Positions 1 through 8,552 of a stretch of DNA of 10,446 bases are shown here, piece by piece. A model generated the notes under the pieces. That model was not told where the DNA came from and did no database searches. It saw only the letters and a program-made list of their open reading frames with translations. The stretch comes from Hohaiivirga sp031547465. Lineage in GTDB: Bacteria > Pseudomonadota > Alphaproteobacteria > Rhizobiales > Beijerinckiaceae. The DNA lies in contig JAVBRX010000031.1 of NCBI GenBank assembly GCA_031547465.1, positions 1 to 10,446 on the forward strand, written 5' to 3'. A program made the position numbers and the translations under genes. The stretch's first letter is position 1. The number at the start of each line of letters is the position of its first letter.

Positions 1-2
1 GA

Positions 3-266
3 AAATCCAAGGCCGTATCCGCCGATGCTCCGGAAGAGAAGAAGACCCGCACCAGAAAGACGCCCGCTAAAACGGCGTCCAAGAAAGCCGATGCGCCTGT
101 CGCTGACGCACCCGTTGCAATCCCTATCCCTGAAACAGTGGCTCCCCCCGCTCCGTCTAGGGAACTGGAGATTGAAACGCCACTGAACAACGACCCTGCC
201 AGACCTAAACGTGCCGGATGGTGGTCGAAGGCAAAATCGGTGCTTGGCGGCGGCTCGGACGACTGA
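3..266 (+). CDS. rne: Ribonuclease E/G-type C-terminal tail (partial, 5' end outside window)
   Basis: Only the last 87 codons are present, in the frame starting at base 3 and ending with TGA at 264-266. The visible part is low-complexity: Lys/Arg/Thr/Ala-rich (KKTRTRKTPAKTASKK), then a Pro/Ala/Val linker, then a tail reading PKRAGWWSKAKSVLGG followed by GSDD. A disordered basic/proline region ending in a PK(R)xGWW-type peptide is what I know from the C-terminal scaffold of alphaproteobacterial RNase E, which initiates mRNA decay and rRNA processing and carries degradosome partner sites near its end. The catalytic S1, DNase I-like and Zn-link parts lie outside the window, so the call rests on composition and the GWW tail only. 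A strong terminator at 323-362 ends the unit. It could also be another protein with a basic Ala/Pro-rich tail. Confidence 0.6.
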   Translation, partial: KSKAVSADAPEEKKTRTRKTPAKTASKKADAPVADAPVAIPIPETVAPPAPSRELEIETPLNNDPARPKRAGWWSKAKSVLGGGSDD

Positions 267-322
267 TTGCGCATAAGATCGATGGCCGGAAACCCAGGCA
301 GAGATTCTATCGGCAAGGTATG

Positions 323-362
323 GGAGCAGGACACTGATTGGTGGCCTGCTCCTTATTCTTTT
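323..362 (+). terminator. Intrinsic terminator of the rne-like gene
   Basis: Stem GGAGCAGG (323-330) pairs perfectly with CCTGCTCC (345-352). An inner CAC/GTG (332-334/341-343) continues the stem after one A-G mismatch, leaving loop TGATTG. The T-rich tail TTATTCTTTT follows at 353-362. It lies 57 bases after the stop codon of the rne-like gene and upstream of the Sel1 gene, so the two are probably separate transcripts. Confidence 0.75.
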
Positions 363-411
363 CCCCGGAAGTATTTTTGCTTAAATGACGTTCTGGGGGC
401 GGCGAATGGAA

Positions 412-462
412 CCGGAAAACCATGGATACATGCTGTTCCGCCAACACGCATGCGTTTTCCGG
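412..462. repeat. Inverted repeat in the leader of the first Sel1 gene
   Basis: CCGGAAAAC (412-420) is the exact reverse complement of GTTTTCCGG (454-462), with 33 bases between. The interval contains further short symmetric words (CATG-GATA-CATG, GCATGC). It sits 59 bases upstream of the start codon at 522. It may be a hairpin in the mRNA leader or a two-half-site operator. No T-tract follows, so it is not a terminator. Confidence 0.45.
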
Positions 463-521
463 CATGGAGACCCGTGCAAGCCCAATGTCATATCTCAGTC
501 ACCCGGACAGGAGAAAATCCG

Positions 522-1142
522 ATGCAACTTAAATCATCCTCTCTCCGTGCGGCAATTTTCATCTTCATGGCTCTCGCCTCCCATATCCCAATCGCTCAGG
601 CCCAGAACGACACCGCCCCTAGCCTGACATTTGATGCCGCACAATTTGCCAGGTGGCGATCTGCAGCCGACCATGGCGATGCCGCCGCACAGAACAAAAT
701 CGGCCAGTTCTACGCTTCCGGCATCGGCGTGAGGCAAGACCTGGTCGAAGCAGCGCGATGGTTTGCAATGGCGTCGGAACAAAATCTGGCCGAAGCACAG
801 TTCAATCTCGGAACCGCTTACGAGAAAGGGGCCGGGGTCGAGCAGGATTATGCTGGAGCAGCAAAGCTTTACAGAAAAGCCGCAGTGCAAGGATACGCCG
901 AAGCACAGAAAAGCCTTGCTGTTCTCTTCGCGCAAGGTAAGGGCGTCGTGAAGGATACTGTGGGTGCGTACATGCTCGCGCTCCTCGCCCGGAAGGGAAC
1001 TAGCGGAGAATCCATAGCATCTGTGGAAAGCCTGGCCGACGATCTCGCCCGGATGCTTACCGACGAGGAGCGCCGAAAAGCGGAAGACCTTGCCGCCAGA
1101 TGGAAACCGGGAATGCCGCTCATGTCGGCAGAGAAGCAGTGA
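522..1142 (+). CDS. Exported Sel1-repeat (SLR) protein, three repeats
   Basis: I place the start at ATG 522 because AGGAG (509-513) lies 8 bases upstream and the protein then opens with a signal peptide (basic MQLKSSSLR, hydrophobic core to about residue 20, cleavage after AQA at residue 27). An in-frame opening to 267 exists but has no leader-like N-terminus. The mature part has three Sel1-type TPR-like repeats with the AQ..(L/I)(G/A)..(Y/F)..G.GV signature at about residues 57-70, 92-106 and 128-142. A helical tail follows, with TDEERRKAEDLAARW near 180-194. Sel1 proteins are alpha/alpha solenoids that usually scaffold protein complexes; the partner cannot be read here. It is probably periplasmic. 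The next gene encodes a longer paralogue with the same signal peptide, repeat type and tail. Regulation is unknown, although an inverted repeat lies in its leader. Confidence 0.88.
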   Translation: MQLKSSSLRAAIFIFMALASHIPIAQAQNDTAPSLTFDAAQFARWRSAADHGDAAAQNKIGQFYASGIGVRQDLVEAARWFAMASEQNLAEAQFNLGTAYEKGAGVEQDYAGAAKLYRKAAVQGYAEAQKSLAVLFAQGKGVVKDTVGAYMLALLARKGTSGESIASVESLADDLARMLTDEERRKAEDLAARWKPGMPLMSAEKQ

Positions 1143-1267
1143 AGTTGGAATAAAAGATGCGGCCACGCACTGGCATCCCTTTGCGCAAACCCGTTTCCAA
1201 GTCTGGATAAGACCGCAAGACATGTTATAGGAATACGATATTCCAACCTGAAGTCTTTAAAGAAACC
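1143..1267 (+). promoter_or_regulatory. Spacer between Sel1 genes with small inverted repeat
   Basis: The 125-base spacer carries GGAATACGATATTCC (about 1230-1244), a 5-bp inverted repeat with a 5-base centre. TTGGAAT just after the upstream stop codon is inverted as ATTCCAA at the right end of that repeat. There is no clear terminator, so the two Sel1 genes may still share a transcript. I see no confident -35/-10 pair. Confidence 0.2.
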
Positions 1268-2335
1268 ATGGCCTTGCCCCGTTCCCTCTTATCCATCCTG
1301 ACAGTTGTCCTTATCGCGCTGTCGGGCTTGTTTTACCCCATTCCCGTCTCACAAGCCCAGGAAAGACCGGCACGCAGCTCCAATGTCACGCCCGCGCTGA
1401 TCGCGAAGTGGCGCAAGGCCGCGGAACGCGGGGATGTCAGGGCACAGTACAATCTCGGGGTTATCCATGACAGGGGCGAAGGCGTTCCCCGGGATCAGAT
1501 GGAAGCCGCCCGTTGGTATCGCAAAGCGGCGGAACGTAACCTGGACAAGGCGCAGTTCAACCTTGGAAACTCCTATCGAAACGGCGAAGGCGTTCCCAAA
1601 GACTATCAGGAAATGGCCAAGTGGTACCTGAAGGCAGCCAGACAAGGATATGCTCCGGCACAATTTAACCTCGCCATCGCTTACGATTTGGGAGAAGGCG
1701 TCACCAAAGACCATGTCGAAGCAGCCCATTGGTACAAGAAAGCCGCAGAACGAGGGCTGGGAAAGGCACAATTCAATCTTGGCGTTGCCTACAGCAACGG
1801 CGAAGGAGTGGAGCGCGATGAACGGAAAGCTGTCTTTTGGTACATGAAAGCTGCCAAACAAGGACTTGTCCCGGCTCAGGTCAATCTGGGCAGCGCCTAT
1901 GCAAAAGGTGAGGGAGTTGCGCAAAATTACCGGCAGGCGGTTTTCTGGTCCCGGAAAGCAGCCGTGGCAGGAAGCGCCAAGGCTCAGTATAATCTTGCCG
2001 ATGCCTACGCCACCGGCCAAGGCATCGAAAAAAACCTCATCGAAGCAGCGCAATGGTACAGGAAAGCCGCGAAACAGGGCCATCACTGGGCACAGTTCAA
2101 GCTCGCCCTTAGCTATTTCATCGGCGATGGCGTCGAGGAAAACCGTGAATCTGCCTACTTTCTTGCGCTACTGGCACAGAAATCCCGCGACCGCGACCTC
2201 ATCCGCCGGGCCAAGGCGCTGATCGACGATCTGGCAAAAAAACTCTCTCCCGAAGAGCGCAAGAGAGCAGAGACGTTAGCCAGATCATGGCAATCGGGGC
2301 CTGAAGCCCCTCCATCCCGATACGACAGGATCTGA
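1268..2335 (+). CDS. Exported Sel1-repeat (SLR) protein, seven repeats
   Basis: The 355-residue protein starts at ATG 1268 with only a weak purine-rich ribosome site (AAAGAAA). A signal peptide covers about residues 1-30 with a predicted cut at SQA|QE. Seven consecutive 36-residue Sel1 repeats follow, with AQ at about residues 59, 95, 131, 167, 203, 239 and 275. Each has the form AQ.(N/K)L...Y..G.GV and then the AAxWYxKAA helix. The tail (AYFLALLAQKS, then LSPEERKRAETLARSW near 325-345) matches the tail of the upstream Sel1 protein, which supports duplication with expansion of the repeats. The likely role is a periplasmic or outer-membrane-associated scaffold; substrate and partner are unknown. 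It ends 16 bases before the stop codon of the convergent aminotransferase gene, so the two genes face each other almost without a gap. Confidence 0.9.
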   Translation: MALPRSLLSILTVVLIALSGLFYPIPVSQAQERPARSSNVTPALIAKWRKAAERGDVRAQYNLGVIHDRGEGVPRDQMEAARWYRKAAERNLDKAQFNLGNSYRNGEGVPKDYQEMAKWYLKAARQGYAPAQFNLAIAYDLGEGVTKDHVEAAHWYKKAAERGLGKAQFNLGVAYSNGEGVERDERKAVFWYMKAAKQGLVPAQVNLGSAYAKGEGVAQNYRQAVFWSRKAAVAGSAKAQYNLADAYATGQGIEKNLIEAAQWYRKAAKQGHHWAQFKLALSYFIGDGVEENRESAYFLALLAQKSRDRDLIRRAKALIDDLAKKLSPEERKRAETLARSWQSGPEAPPSRYDRI

Positions 2336-2339
2336 ACCC

Positions 2340-2353
2340 GAGCGAAACCGCTC
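2340..2353. terminator. Short hairpin between convergent genes
   Basis: GAGCG (2340-2344) pairs with CGCTC (2349-2353) around loop AAAC. It lies between the stop of the Sel1 gene and the stop of the opposing aminotransferase and overlaps the latter stop codon. No T-tract follows on either strand, so a terminator role is only suggested by position. Confidence 0.25.
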
Positions 2354-3593
2354 ACGCTTTCAGCCAGCCCTTTAACCGCTTCACCGCCTCACGGCATTCC
2401 TCGAACGAGCGGGCGAATGACAAACGGATATGGTGGGCGCCTTCGTTCACGTCGAAATCCAGCCCCGGCGTCATCGCTACCCCGGCCTCTTCCAGCATCC
2501 TTTTGCAGAACCCCATGGAATCATTAGTGAACTTCGCCACGTCCGCATAGAGGTAGAAGGCCCCATCCGCCGGATGCATCCGCGTCAGGCCGAGTTTCGG
2601 CAATTCCTCAAGAAGCATGGCGCGGTTGGCAACATATCCGGCCTTGACCTTTTCCAGTTCCTCCAGACCATCGAAAGCCGCCATGGCAGCAACCTGAGAA
2701 AGATAGGGCGCTGAAATGTAAAGGTTCTGCGCCAAACGCTCCATCGGACGGACAAGATGTTCCGGCACCACCATCCAGCCGATACGCCATCCAGTCATGC
2801 AATAATATTTCGAGAACGAATTGATGATAATGGCATCATCATGCACCGCCAGAGCGCTCGTCGCCTCACCCTCATAGGTCAGGCGGTGATAGATCTCATC
2901 GGAGATGAACCACAGACCACGCTCGCGACACAATTCGCCAATGGCGGCCAACTGCGCTGCATTCATCATCGTACCGGACGGGTTGGCCGGACTCATGGTC
3001 AGTACGCCTTTGAGGGACGTCTTTACCGCTACGGCGGCAATGCCCTCCGGCGTCATTACCCAACGATCCTCCGCCCTGAGCGGCACATAAACCGGTTCAA
3101 CGCCGAGCGCATCGAGAATGCTGCGGTAGGCCGGGTAGCCCGGCGCAGAAATCGCTACCCGATCCCCGCTCTCGAACAGGGTAAGAAACGCCAGCACAAA
3201 ACCGGCAGAAGAACCTGTTGTGACGACGATCCGCTCCGGTGGCAGTGATAGACCATGCATTTCCTTGTAATACTTGGCAATCCGCTCCCGCAACGGCATG
3301 ATGCCGAGCGCCTCGGTATAACCGATCCGCCCGGCGATCAGCGCCTTTTGCGCCGCTTCCCGCGCTGTCATCGGCGCAGGAGCCGCTGGCTGCCCGACTT
3401 CAAGATGTACGACGCTGTCGCCCCGCGCCTCCTTGGCAACGGCAGCGGCGAGAACATCCATGGCAAGGAATGGCGCGACCCGCGCCGCCCGCTTCGATAT
3501 GCCAGGCTGGTTCATGGCAAGAAACTGCCTGTCCCCAGATTGCTTGTCCCCTGAAGTGGTCGGTTCGGATACGGTTTTAATGATCTGCGTCAT
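2352..3593 (-). CDS. PLP-dependent class I/II aminotransferase (fold type I)
   Basis: The 413-residue protein is a fold-type I transaminase that moves an amino group between an amino acid and a 2-oxo acid in the cytoplasm, using pyridoxal 5'-phosphate. Visible hallmarks are the phosphate-cradle region TTGSSAG (125-131), PGYPAY (151-156), SPANPSG with Asn204, SDEIY with Asp232 and Tyr235, the Schiff-base lysine Lys262 in SFSKYYCMTGWRIGW, Arg270, and the carboxylate-binding Arg390 in HIRLSFA. I keep the first ATG (3591-3593) because AAAAGGG lies about 7 bases upstream. The family homology begins near MNQPGISKRA, so Met27 (3513-3515) is a real alternative. Substrate cannot be read from the sequence; aspartate- or aromatic/branched-type are both possible. 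It is transcribed away from the DsbA-family gene and converges on the Sel1 gene. Confidence 0.93.
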   Translation of the reverse strand: MTQIIKTVSEPTTSGDKQSGDRQFLAMNQPGISKRAARVAPFLAMDVLAAAVAKEARGDSVVHLEVGQPAAPAPMTAREAAQKALIAGRIGYTEALGIMPLRERIAKYYKEMHGLSLPPERIVVTTGSSAGFVLAFLTLFESGDRVAISAPGYPAYRSILDALGVEPVYVPLRAEDRWVMTPEGIAAVAVKTSLKGVLTMSPANPSGTMMNAAQLAAIGELCRERGLWFISDEIYHRLTYEGEATSALAVHDDAIIINSFSKYYCMTGWRIGWMVVPEHLVRPMERLAQNLYISAPYLSQVAAMAAFDGLEELEKVKAGYVANRAMLLEELPKLGLTRMHPADGAFYLYADVAKFTNDSMGFCKRMLEEAGVAMTPGLDFDVNEGAHHIRLSFARSFEECREAVKRLKGWLKA

Positions 3594-3939
3594 TATGCTG
3601 CCCTTTTTACTCTGCTCTATCCGCTCCGCCCCCTCGCCTCAAGGGAGCTTCTTGTTTCAGGTAGCGATCCGGCAAAAGCGTGTCTTTCAGGACAATGGCT
3701 GATTGCAAGCAGATGGCTTTGAAACCAGTTTGCAACAACTCGACTTTTCAGGAAAGACCGGCGTGAGAAACTCTTTTTCCACCCAACAGCTTCCCAATCG
3801 TAAGGAAAAAGCCCACTCACGCACTATATGATCGATCTGCACACTGACCGATGCGTTTCGCACGGATGACACCAACAGGCTTCGCCATTTCTCCGAGCGA
3901 TTTGACGCGGAGAGATGCGCGCTCAAGGAAGGACGATTC
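3594..3939. promoter_or_regulatory. Divergent intergenic region (aminotransferase / DsbA-family gene)
   Basis: These 346 bases separate two divergent genes and must hold both promoters. A TATGAT hexamer (3827-3832) is a fair -10 for the plus-strand gene, but no good -35 stands 16-18 bases upstream. CCG-AT-GCG-TTT-CGC-A-CGG (3848-3865) is a small imperfect hairpin in the presumed leader of the DsbA-family gene. Short ORFs in this interval have no convincing ribosome site and I do not call any gene here. Confidence 0.35.
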
Positions 3940-4719
3940 ATGGCCATGTTTTCCAAAAACCAGCTCGGCGCAACCATGCTTGCGGGCTTGCTGGTCTTCG
4001 CAGCCGGGGCACAGGCGCAGGAAAAGAAAACCTTCACCGACTCGCAGCAAGAGGAAATCCGCGCCATCGTCAAGGATTACTTGATCAAGAATCCGCAGGT
4101 GCTTTACGAGGCTCTGGTTGAGGTTGACCGCTACCAGTCTGAAATGCAGCAACAGGCGGCGCGAGAAGCACTGAAAGAAGTACAATCCGTCGTCTTCGAT
4201 TCAGCTAATAACATTGTCGCCGGAAATCCGAAGGGCGACGTTACGGTGGTGGAATTCTTTGATTACAATTGTGGCTACTGCAAATCGGCGCTGAGCGATG
4301 TCAAGAAACTCGTGGACGGCGATGGCAAGGTGCGCGTCATCCTGCGGGATCTTCCGATCCTCGGCAAGGACTCCGTCGATGCCTCCAAGGTGTCGCTGGC
4401 CGTGATGAAGCAGCTGGACGGTGAAAAGATGTTCCGGTTCCATACCGCGTTGCTGGAAACTCAGGGCCGAGTAAACGGCGAGCGGGCACGCGAAGTCGCG
4501 AAGGGTCTCGGCGTGGACATGGCCCGGCTCGAAAAGGATATCAATTCCGAGGATATACGCAGTGCGCTCCTCGAAAACATCCAGATCGGCGACAAACTTG
4601 GCCTGAACGGAACTCCGGCCTTCATCGTCGGCGACAAGATCATTCCCGGCATGGCCGGGCTGAAACCGTTGCAACAATTCGTCGGTGACATGCGCAAGTG
4701 CGGCAAGACGTCCTGTTGA
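3940..4719 (+). CDS. DsbA-family exported thiol:disulfide oxidoreductase (Com1/ScsC-like)
   Basis: The start at ATG 3940 is fixed by a strong GGAAGGA at 3927-3933. The 259-residue protein has a signal peptide (MAMFSKNQL, hydrophobic 11-22, cut after AGAQA at residue 26) and an N-terminal helical segment (about 35-85) as in Com1/ScsC-type proteins. A thioredoxin-fold DsbA domain follows, with the redox centre FFDYNCGYC (Cys111-Cys114). The cis-proline loop is NGTPAFIVG (Pro226). Such proteins oxidise or isomerise disulfides in the periplasm. Two extra cysteines lie at the very C-terminus (Cys254 and Cys259, the last residue); this is unusual and could form a third redox or structural pair. The gene heads the aroQ-accB-accC region but is separated from aroQ by 183 bases with a terminator-like hairpin, so it is probably its own unit. 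No DsbB is present in the window. Confidence 0.92.
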   Translation: MAMFSKNQLGATMLAGLLVFAAGAQAQEKKTFTDSQQEEIRAIVKDYLIKNPQVLYEALVEVDRYQSEMQQQAAREALKEVQSVVFDSANNIVAGNPKGDVTVVEFFDYNCGYCKSALSDVKKLVDGDGKVRVILRDLPILGKDSVDASKVSLAVMKQLDGEKMFRFHTALLETQGRVNGERAREVAKGLGVDMARLEKDINSEDIRSALLENIQIGDKLGLNGTPAFIVGDKIIPGMAGLKPLQQFVGDMRKCGKTSC

Positions 4720-4795
4720 GTCAGATGTTTCGCTGAGCCGCATAGGTAACTCGCACAAGCAGAGGAAGCCTGCTGGCACTGAACCGCCCGTATTT

Positions 4796-4838
4796 CCGGC
4801 GATGACGGAACTCGCCCCTTTCCCCCGTCGCCGGTTTT
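4796..4838 (+). terminator. Possible intrinsic terminator after the DsbA-family gene
   Basis: CCGGCGA (4796-4802) and CGG (4806-4808) pair with CCGTCGCCGG (4825-4834), leaving a TGA bulge and a 16-base loop. TTTT follows immediately (4835-4838). The stem is GC-rich but the T-tract is short, so termination may be partial. Confidence 0.4.
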
Positions 4839-4902
4839 CGGTATGACGGAACGCTCAAGCCTCATCTGACCCGATTTCAGCCGGTATCCGACACTCCCTG
4901 CA

Positions 4903-5358
4903 ATGATTGAAATCCACGTTCTCAACGGCCCCAATCTGAATCTCCTCGGTACGCGGGAACCGCATATCTACGGATCGGAGACGCTGGCCGATATCGAGCG
5001 CCGGATGCAGGAAAAGGCGAAGGCGCTGAATATCACCCTCGTGTTCCGGCAATCGAACCATGAGGGTGAGCTTGTCGGCTGGATTCAAAAGGCAGGCGCA
5101 AAAAAAGCCGGCGTCATCCTCAATGCCGGAGCGTACACCCACACTTCGATCGCCCTCAGGGACGCGATCTCCGGCAGCGGCGCAAAGGTCGTCGAACTGC
5201 ACCTATCGAATGTTCATGCCCGAGAGGCGTTCCGGCACGTCTCGATGATCGCGCCGGTCTGCATCGGGTCCATCTGCGGTTTCGGAGCGGACGGGTATCT
5301 CCTCGCCCTTGGCGGCCTCGCCGATAGCCTCAAGAAACCGGCAACATCAAAGAAGTAA
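4903..5358 (+). CDS. aroQ: Type II 3-dehydroquinate dehydratase
   Basis: The 151-residue protein is the full size of this small dodecameric enzyme. It removes water from 3-dehydroquinate to give 3-dehydroshikimate, the third step of the shikimate pathway in the cytoplasm. The family signatures are complete: LNGPNLNLLGTREP (7-20) with catalytic Arg18, lid tyrosine Tyr23, QSNHEGELV (50-58), NAGAYTHTS (74-82) with Asn74 and His80, VELHLSN (97-103) with Glu98 and His100, and Arg111 in FRHVS. No clear Shine-Dalgarno precedes ATG 4903, so the mRNA may be leaderless or weakly initiated. The stop is 5 bases before accB, the usual alphaproteobacterial aroQ-accB-accC arrangement, so one transcript is expected. 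Confidence 0.97.
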   Translation: MIEIHVLNGPNLNLLGTREPHIYGSETLADIERRMQEKAKALNITLVFRQSNHEGELVGWIQKAGAKKAGVILNAGAYTHTSIALRDAISGSGAKVVELHLSNVHAREAFRHVSMIAPVCIGSICGFGADGYLLALGGLADSLKKPATSKK

Positions 5359-5363
5359 CGCTA

Positions 5364-5876
5364 ATGCCCACAAAGACCGGTTCTTCCTCAGCATCGTCAT
5401 CCCCCCTCGATTCCCAGTTCATCCGGGAACTCGCAACTCTGGTTGCAGAGACGAACTTGACGGAGATCGAGGTCGAGAAAGGCGATCTACGCATTCGCGT
5501 CGCCCGCGAAACACCGATGATGTCGCCAATGCCGATGGCGAATTACACGATTCCCGCAGCGCCTGTCGCCGCACCAACCGCCGGATTCCCGGCCCCTGCC
5601 CCGACAGCCGAAACCGTGGCTGTAAAACCCGCAGGCGTCCACCCGGGTACTGTGTTGTCACCCATGGTCGGCACCGCCTACCGGAAGCCATCCCCCGAGG
5701 CGAAGGCATTCATCGAAATCGGTTCGAAGGTCCAGGCCGGTGACAAGTTGCTGCTTGTCGAAGCGATGAAGACCTTCAACGATATCGTCGCTCCCCGCTC
5801 GGGAACGGTGACGGAGATCATGGTCGAAGACGGTCAGCCGGTCGAATACGGCGAACCCCTGCTCGTGATCGAGTGA
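5364..5876 (+). CDS. accB: Biotin carboxyl carrier protein of acetyl-CoA carboxylase
   Basis: The 170-residue protein carries the biotin on which AccC loads carboxyl from bicarbonate, for transfer to acetyl-CoA by AccA/AccD in fatty-acid synthesis. Residues about 15-48 form the N-terminal helix/strand region (FIRELATLVAETNLTEIEVE). A Pro/Ala linker spans about 51-92. The C-terminal biotinyl domain has SPMVGTAYRKPSPEAKAFIE (99-118), which includes the protruding thumb found in true AccB proteins, and the biotinylation motif LVEAMKTF with Lys136. The ribosome site is weak (AAAGAAG, 5351-5357, overlapping the aroQ stop), in line with translational coupling to aroQ. It ends 4 bases before accC, which supports balanced production of the two subunits. 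Confidence 0.97.
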   Translation: MPTKTGSSSASSSPLDSQFIRELATLVAETNLTEIEVEKGDLRIRVARETPMMSPMPMANYTIPAAPVAAPTAGFPAPAPTAETVAVKPAGVHPGTVLSPMVGTAYRKPSPEAKAFIEIGSKVQAGDKLLLVEAMKTFNDIVAPRSGTVTEIMVEDGQPVEYGEPLLVIE

Positions 5877-5880
5877 ACGC

Positions 5881-7236
<1,356 letters not shown>

Positions 7237-7247
7237 GAACGACCTGA

Positions 7248-7269
7248 GCGGCAGCCCGACGGCTGCCGC
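7248..7269 (+). terminator. GC-rich hairpin just after accC
   Basis: GCGGCAGCC (7248-7256) and GGCTGCCGC (7261-7269) form a perfect 9-bp stem around loop CGAC, 11 bases after the accC stop codon. No T-tract follows, so it is a weak terminator, a pause site or a 3'-end stabiliser. It may reduce read-through into aat. Confidence 0.4.
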
Positions 7270-7493
7270 ACCGACCCCGGCCAGTGAAATACGGCGTGGC
7301 TTACAAACGTGTCCCAACTTGCCCAACTGAAAAATATTCTAACCCATAGCCAGTTGAATGCGGCGAGCATCTTCAAGCAGGCAGGGCAACAGCCGTAGAG
7401 GCGGTCTCCACTTTCGTGGCATCGCACACTATATCCCTGAACGGTCAAGCCTGCCGTTTCAGCGCAGGCCCTTTCATCCGAAGCGAACCCTAC

Positions 7494-8174
7494 ATGCACG
7501 GCGGACAACCCGAGATCGACACCAGAACCCTGTTGCAGGCCTATGCTGCCGGATTGTTTCCGATGTCGGACAGCGCGGACGACCCGGACCTGTTCTGGGT
7601 CGAGCCACGCCAGCGCGGCATCATTCCGCTGGACGGCTTCCATTTGTCGCGGCGGCTGAAACGCACTGTCAGAAGCGAGCGTTATCTCGTCCGCACGGAT
7701 ACCGATTTCGACGCCGTCATCGCCGCCTGCGCCGAAACGGCGGAAGGGCGAAAAACCACCTGGATCAACCAGCGCATCCGCGCATTGTATCGCCAGTTGT
7801 TCGACCTCGGACAATGCCACACGGTGGAAGCTTATGACGGCGAGCAACTCGTCGGCGGCCTGTACGGGGTTTCCCTCGGCGGTTGCTTCTTCGGCGAGAG
7901 CATGTTCCATCGCGCCCGCGACGCCTCGAAGGTCGTCCTCGTCCATCTCGTGGCGCATCTGATAAAGGGTGGCTACCGGCTTCTGGACACACAGTTTCTC
8001 ACCGAACATCTGAGCCAGTTCGGCGCGATCGAGATTCCCCGCAACGAATACAAGCAGCGGCTCAACGCCGCCCTGCCATATGATGGGCGTTGGGATTGCG
8101 GGTCGAAGGGGCGGATCGCCACCGGTTCCGATGTGATCGCCATCCTCGAAGGGTCTCGGTCCCCCTCTGCCTGA
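7494..8174 (+). CDS. aat: Leucyl/phenylalanyl-tRNA--protein transferase
   Basis: Aat transfers Leu or Phe from aminoacyl-tRNA to proteins with an N-terminal Arg or Lys, marking them for ClpS/ClpAP degradation (bacterial N-end rule). From ATG 7494 the protein has 226 residues and shows the family blocks in order: LLQAYAAGLFPMSD (13-26), FWVEPRQRGIIPLDGFHLSR (34-53), TTWIN (88-92), the GNAT-like core AYDGEQLVGGLYGVSLGG (113-130) and CFFGESMFHRARDASK (131-146), then LLDTQFLTEHL (163-173) and GAIEIPR (177-183). Start choice is uncertain: an in-frame ATG at 7416 would add 26 residues that do not resemble the family, and neither start has a strong Shine-Dalgarno site. I prefer 7494 because the conserved part begins soon after it. 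The gene lies downstream of accC, as in many alphaproteobacteria, but with a 257-base gap holding a hairpin. Confidence 0.95.
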   Translation: MHGGQPEIDTRTLLQAYAAGLFPMSDSADDPDLFWVEPRQRGIIPLDGFHLSRRLKRTVRSERYLVRTDTDFDAVIAACAETAEGRKTTWINQRIRALYRQLFDLGQCHTVEAYDGEQLVGGLYGVSLGGCFFGESMFHRARDASKVVLVHLVAHLIKGGYRLLDTQFLTEHLSQFGAIEIPRNEYKQRLNAALPYDGRWDCGSKGRIATGSDVIAILEGSRSPSA

Positions 8175-8264
8175 TCGGACCGCAGTTCCTAGAGTAATGT
8201 GCGTTTAAGTGCGTACCGGTTAAGTGACTGTTTCAAAAGTCTTATATCCGACATCAGCAACACA

Positions 8265-8300
8265 ACCCCACGGCAGTGGTCTGCCGTGGGGTATTTTTTA
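8265..8300 (+). terminator. Strong intrinsic terminator after aat (possibly bidirectional)
   Basis: ACCCCACGGCAG (8265-8276) pairs perfectly with CTGCCGTGGGGT (8281-8292) around loop TGGT, and ATTTTTTA follows (8293-8300). This is a textbook terminator for the plus-strand aat unit. It is also just past the stop of the minus-strand 75-residue ORF, where its A-rich left side on the opposite strand could help end that transcript too. It marks the boundary between the conserved block and the accessory region. Confidence 0.88.
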
Positions 8301-8305
8301 TATAA

Positions 8306-8533
8306 TTACCTACCTGGAATCACAACGAAACCGATGAATATATAAAACAGAAGGGTATACAAAAATTGCAAACTGCGATTGCCATATTGCCTTCTGCTGA
8401 GCCAGATGTTGCCCTTTGCAGGTACCCAATATTGGACTTCCATGAAAATAGCCCCCGGTCCGCAGAAAATCCACCAAAATGGATTTTTTACGCCAGACCA
8501 GTGCCTCGCACGTTGTTCTTGAGTAAGCGACAT
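8306..8533 (-). CDS. Small orphan membrane protein (75 residues)
   Basis: I start it at 8533 because AAGGAAG lies 7 bases upstream of that ATG; an in-frame ATG further up (8626) has no such site and would run through a hairpin-rich leader. The N-terminus is polar and basic (MSLTQEQRARHWSGVK). A very hydrophobic and aromatic stretch follows (NPFWWIFCGPGAIFMEVQYW, 17-36), then a basic loop (KGNIWLSRRQYGNRS), then a clear transmembrane helix at about 54-73 (LQFLYTLLFYIFIGFVVIP) and a short IPGR tail. It is probably an inner-membrane protein with one or two passes. I do not recognise the family. Size and shape fit a small membrane regulator, a holin- or toxin-like peptide or an orphan. Codon use is less GC-rich than in aat. 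The long structured upstream region may control it. Confidence 0.6.
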   Translation of the reverse strand: MSLTQEQRARHWSGVKNPFWWIFCGPGAIFMEVQYWVPAKGNIWLSRRQYGNRSLQFLYTLLFYIFIGFVVIPGR

Positions 8534-8552
8534 TTCAATTCTTCCTTTGTTA

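Noticed and set aside
534..1223. Long minus-strand open frame opposite the first Sel1 gene
   Set aside because: It is a shadow of the repetitive coding sequence on the plus strand, with low-complexity, cysteine-rich translation and no ribosome site. The same holds for the minus-strand frame at 1349-2086.
2757..3248. Plus-strand frame inside the aminotransferase gene
   Set aside because: The minus-strand frame carries all PLP motifs. The plus frame is Arg/His-rich, as expected for an antisense shadow.
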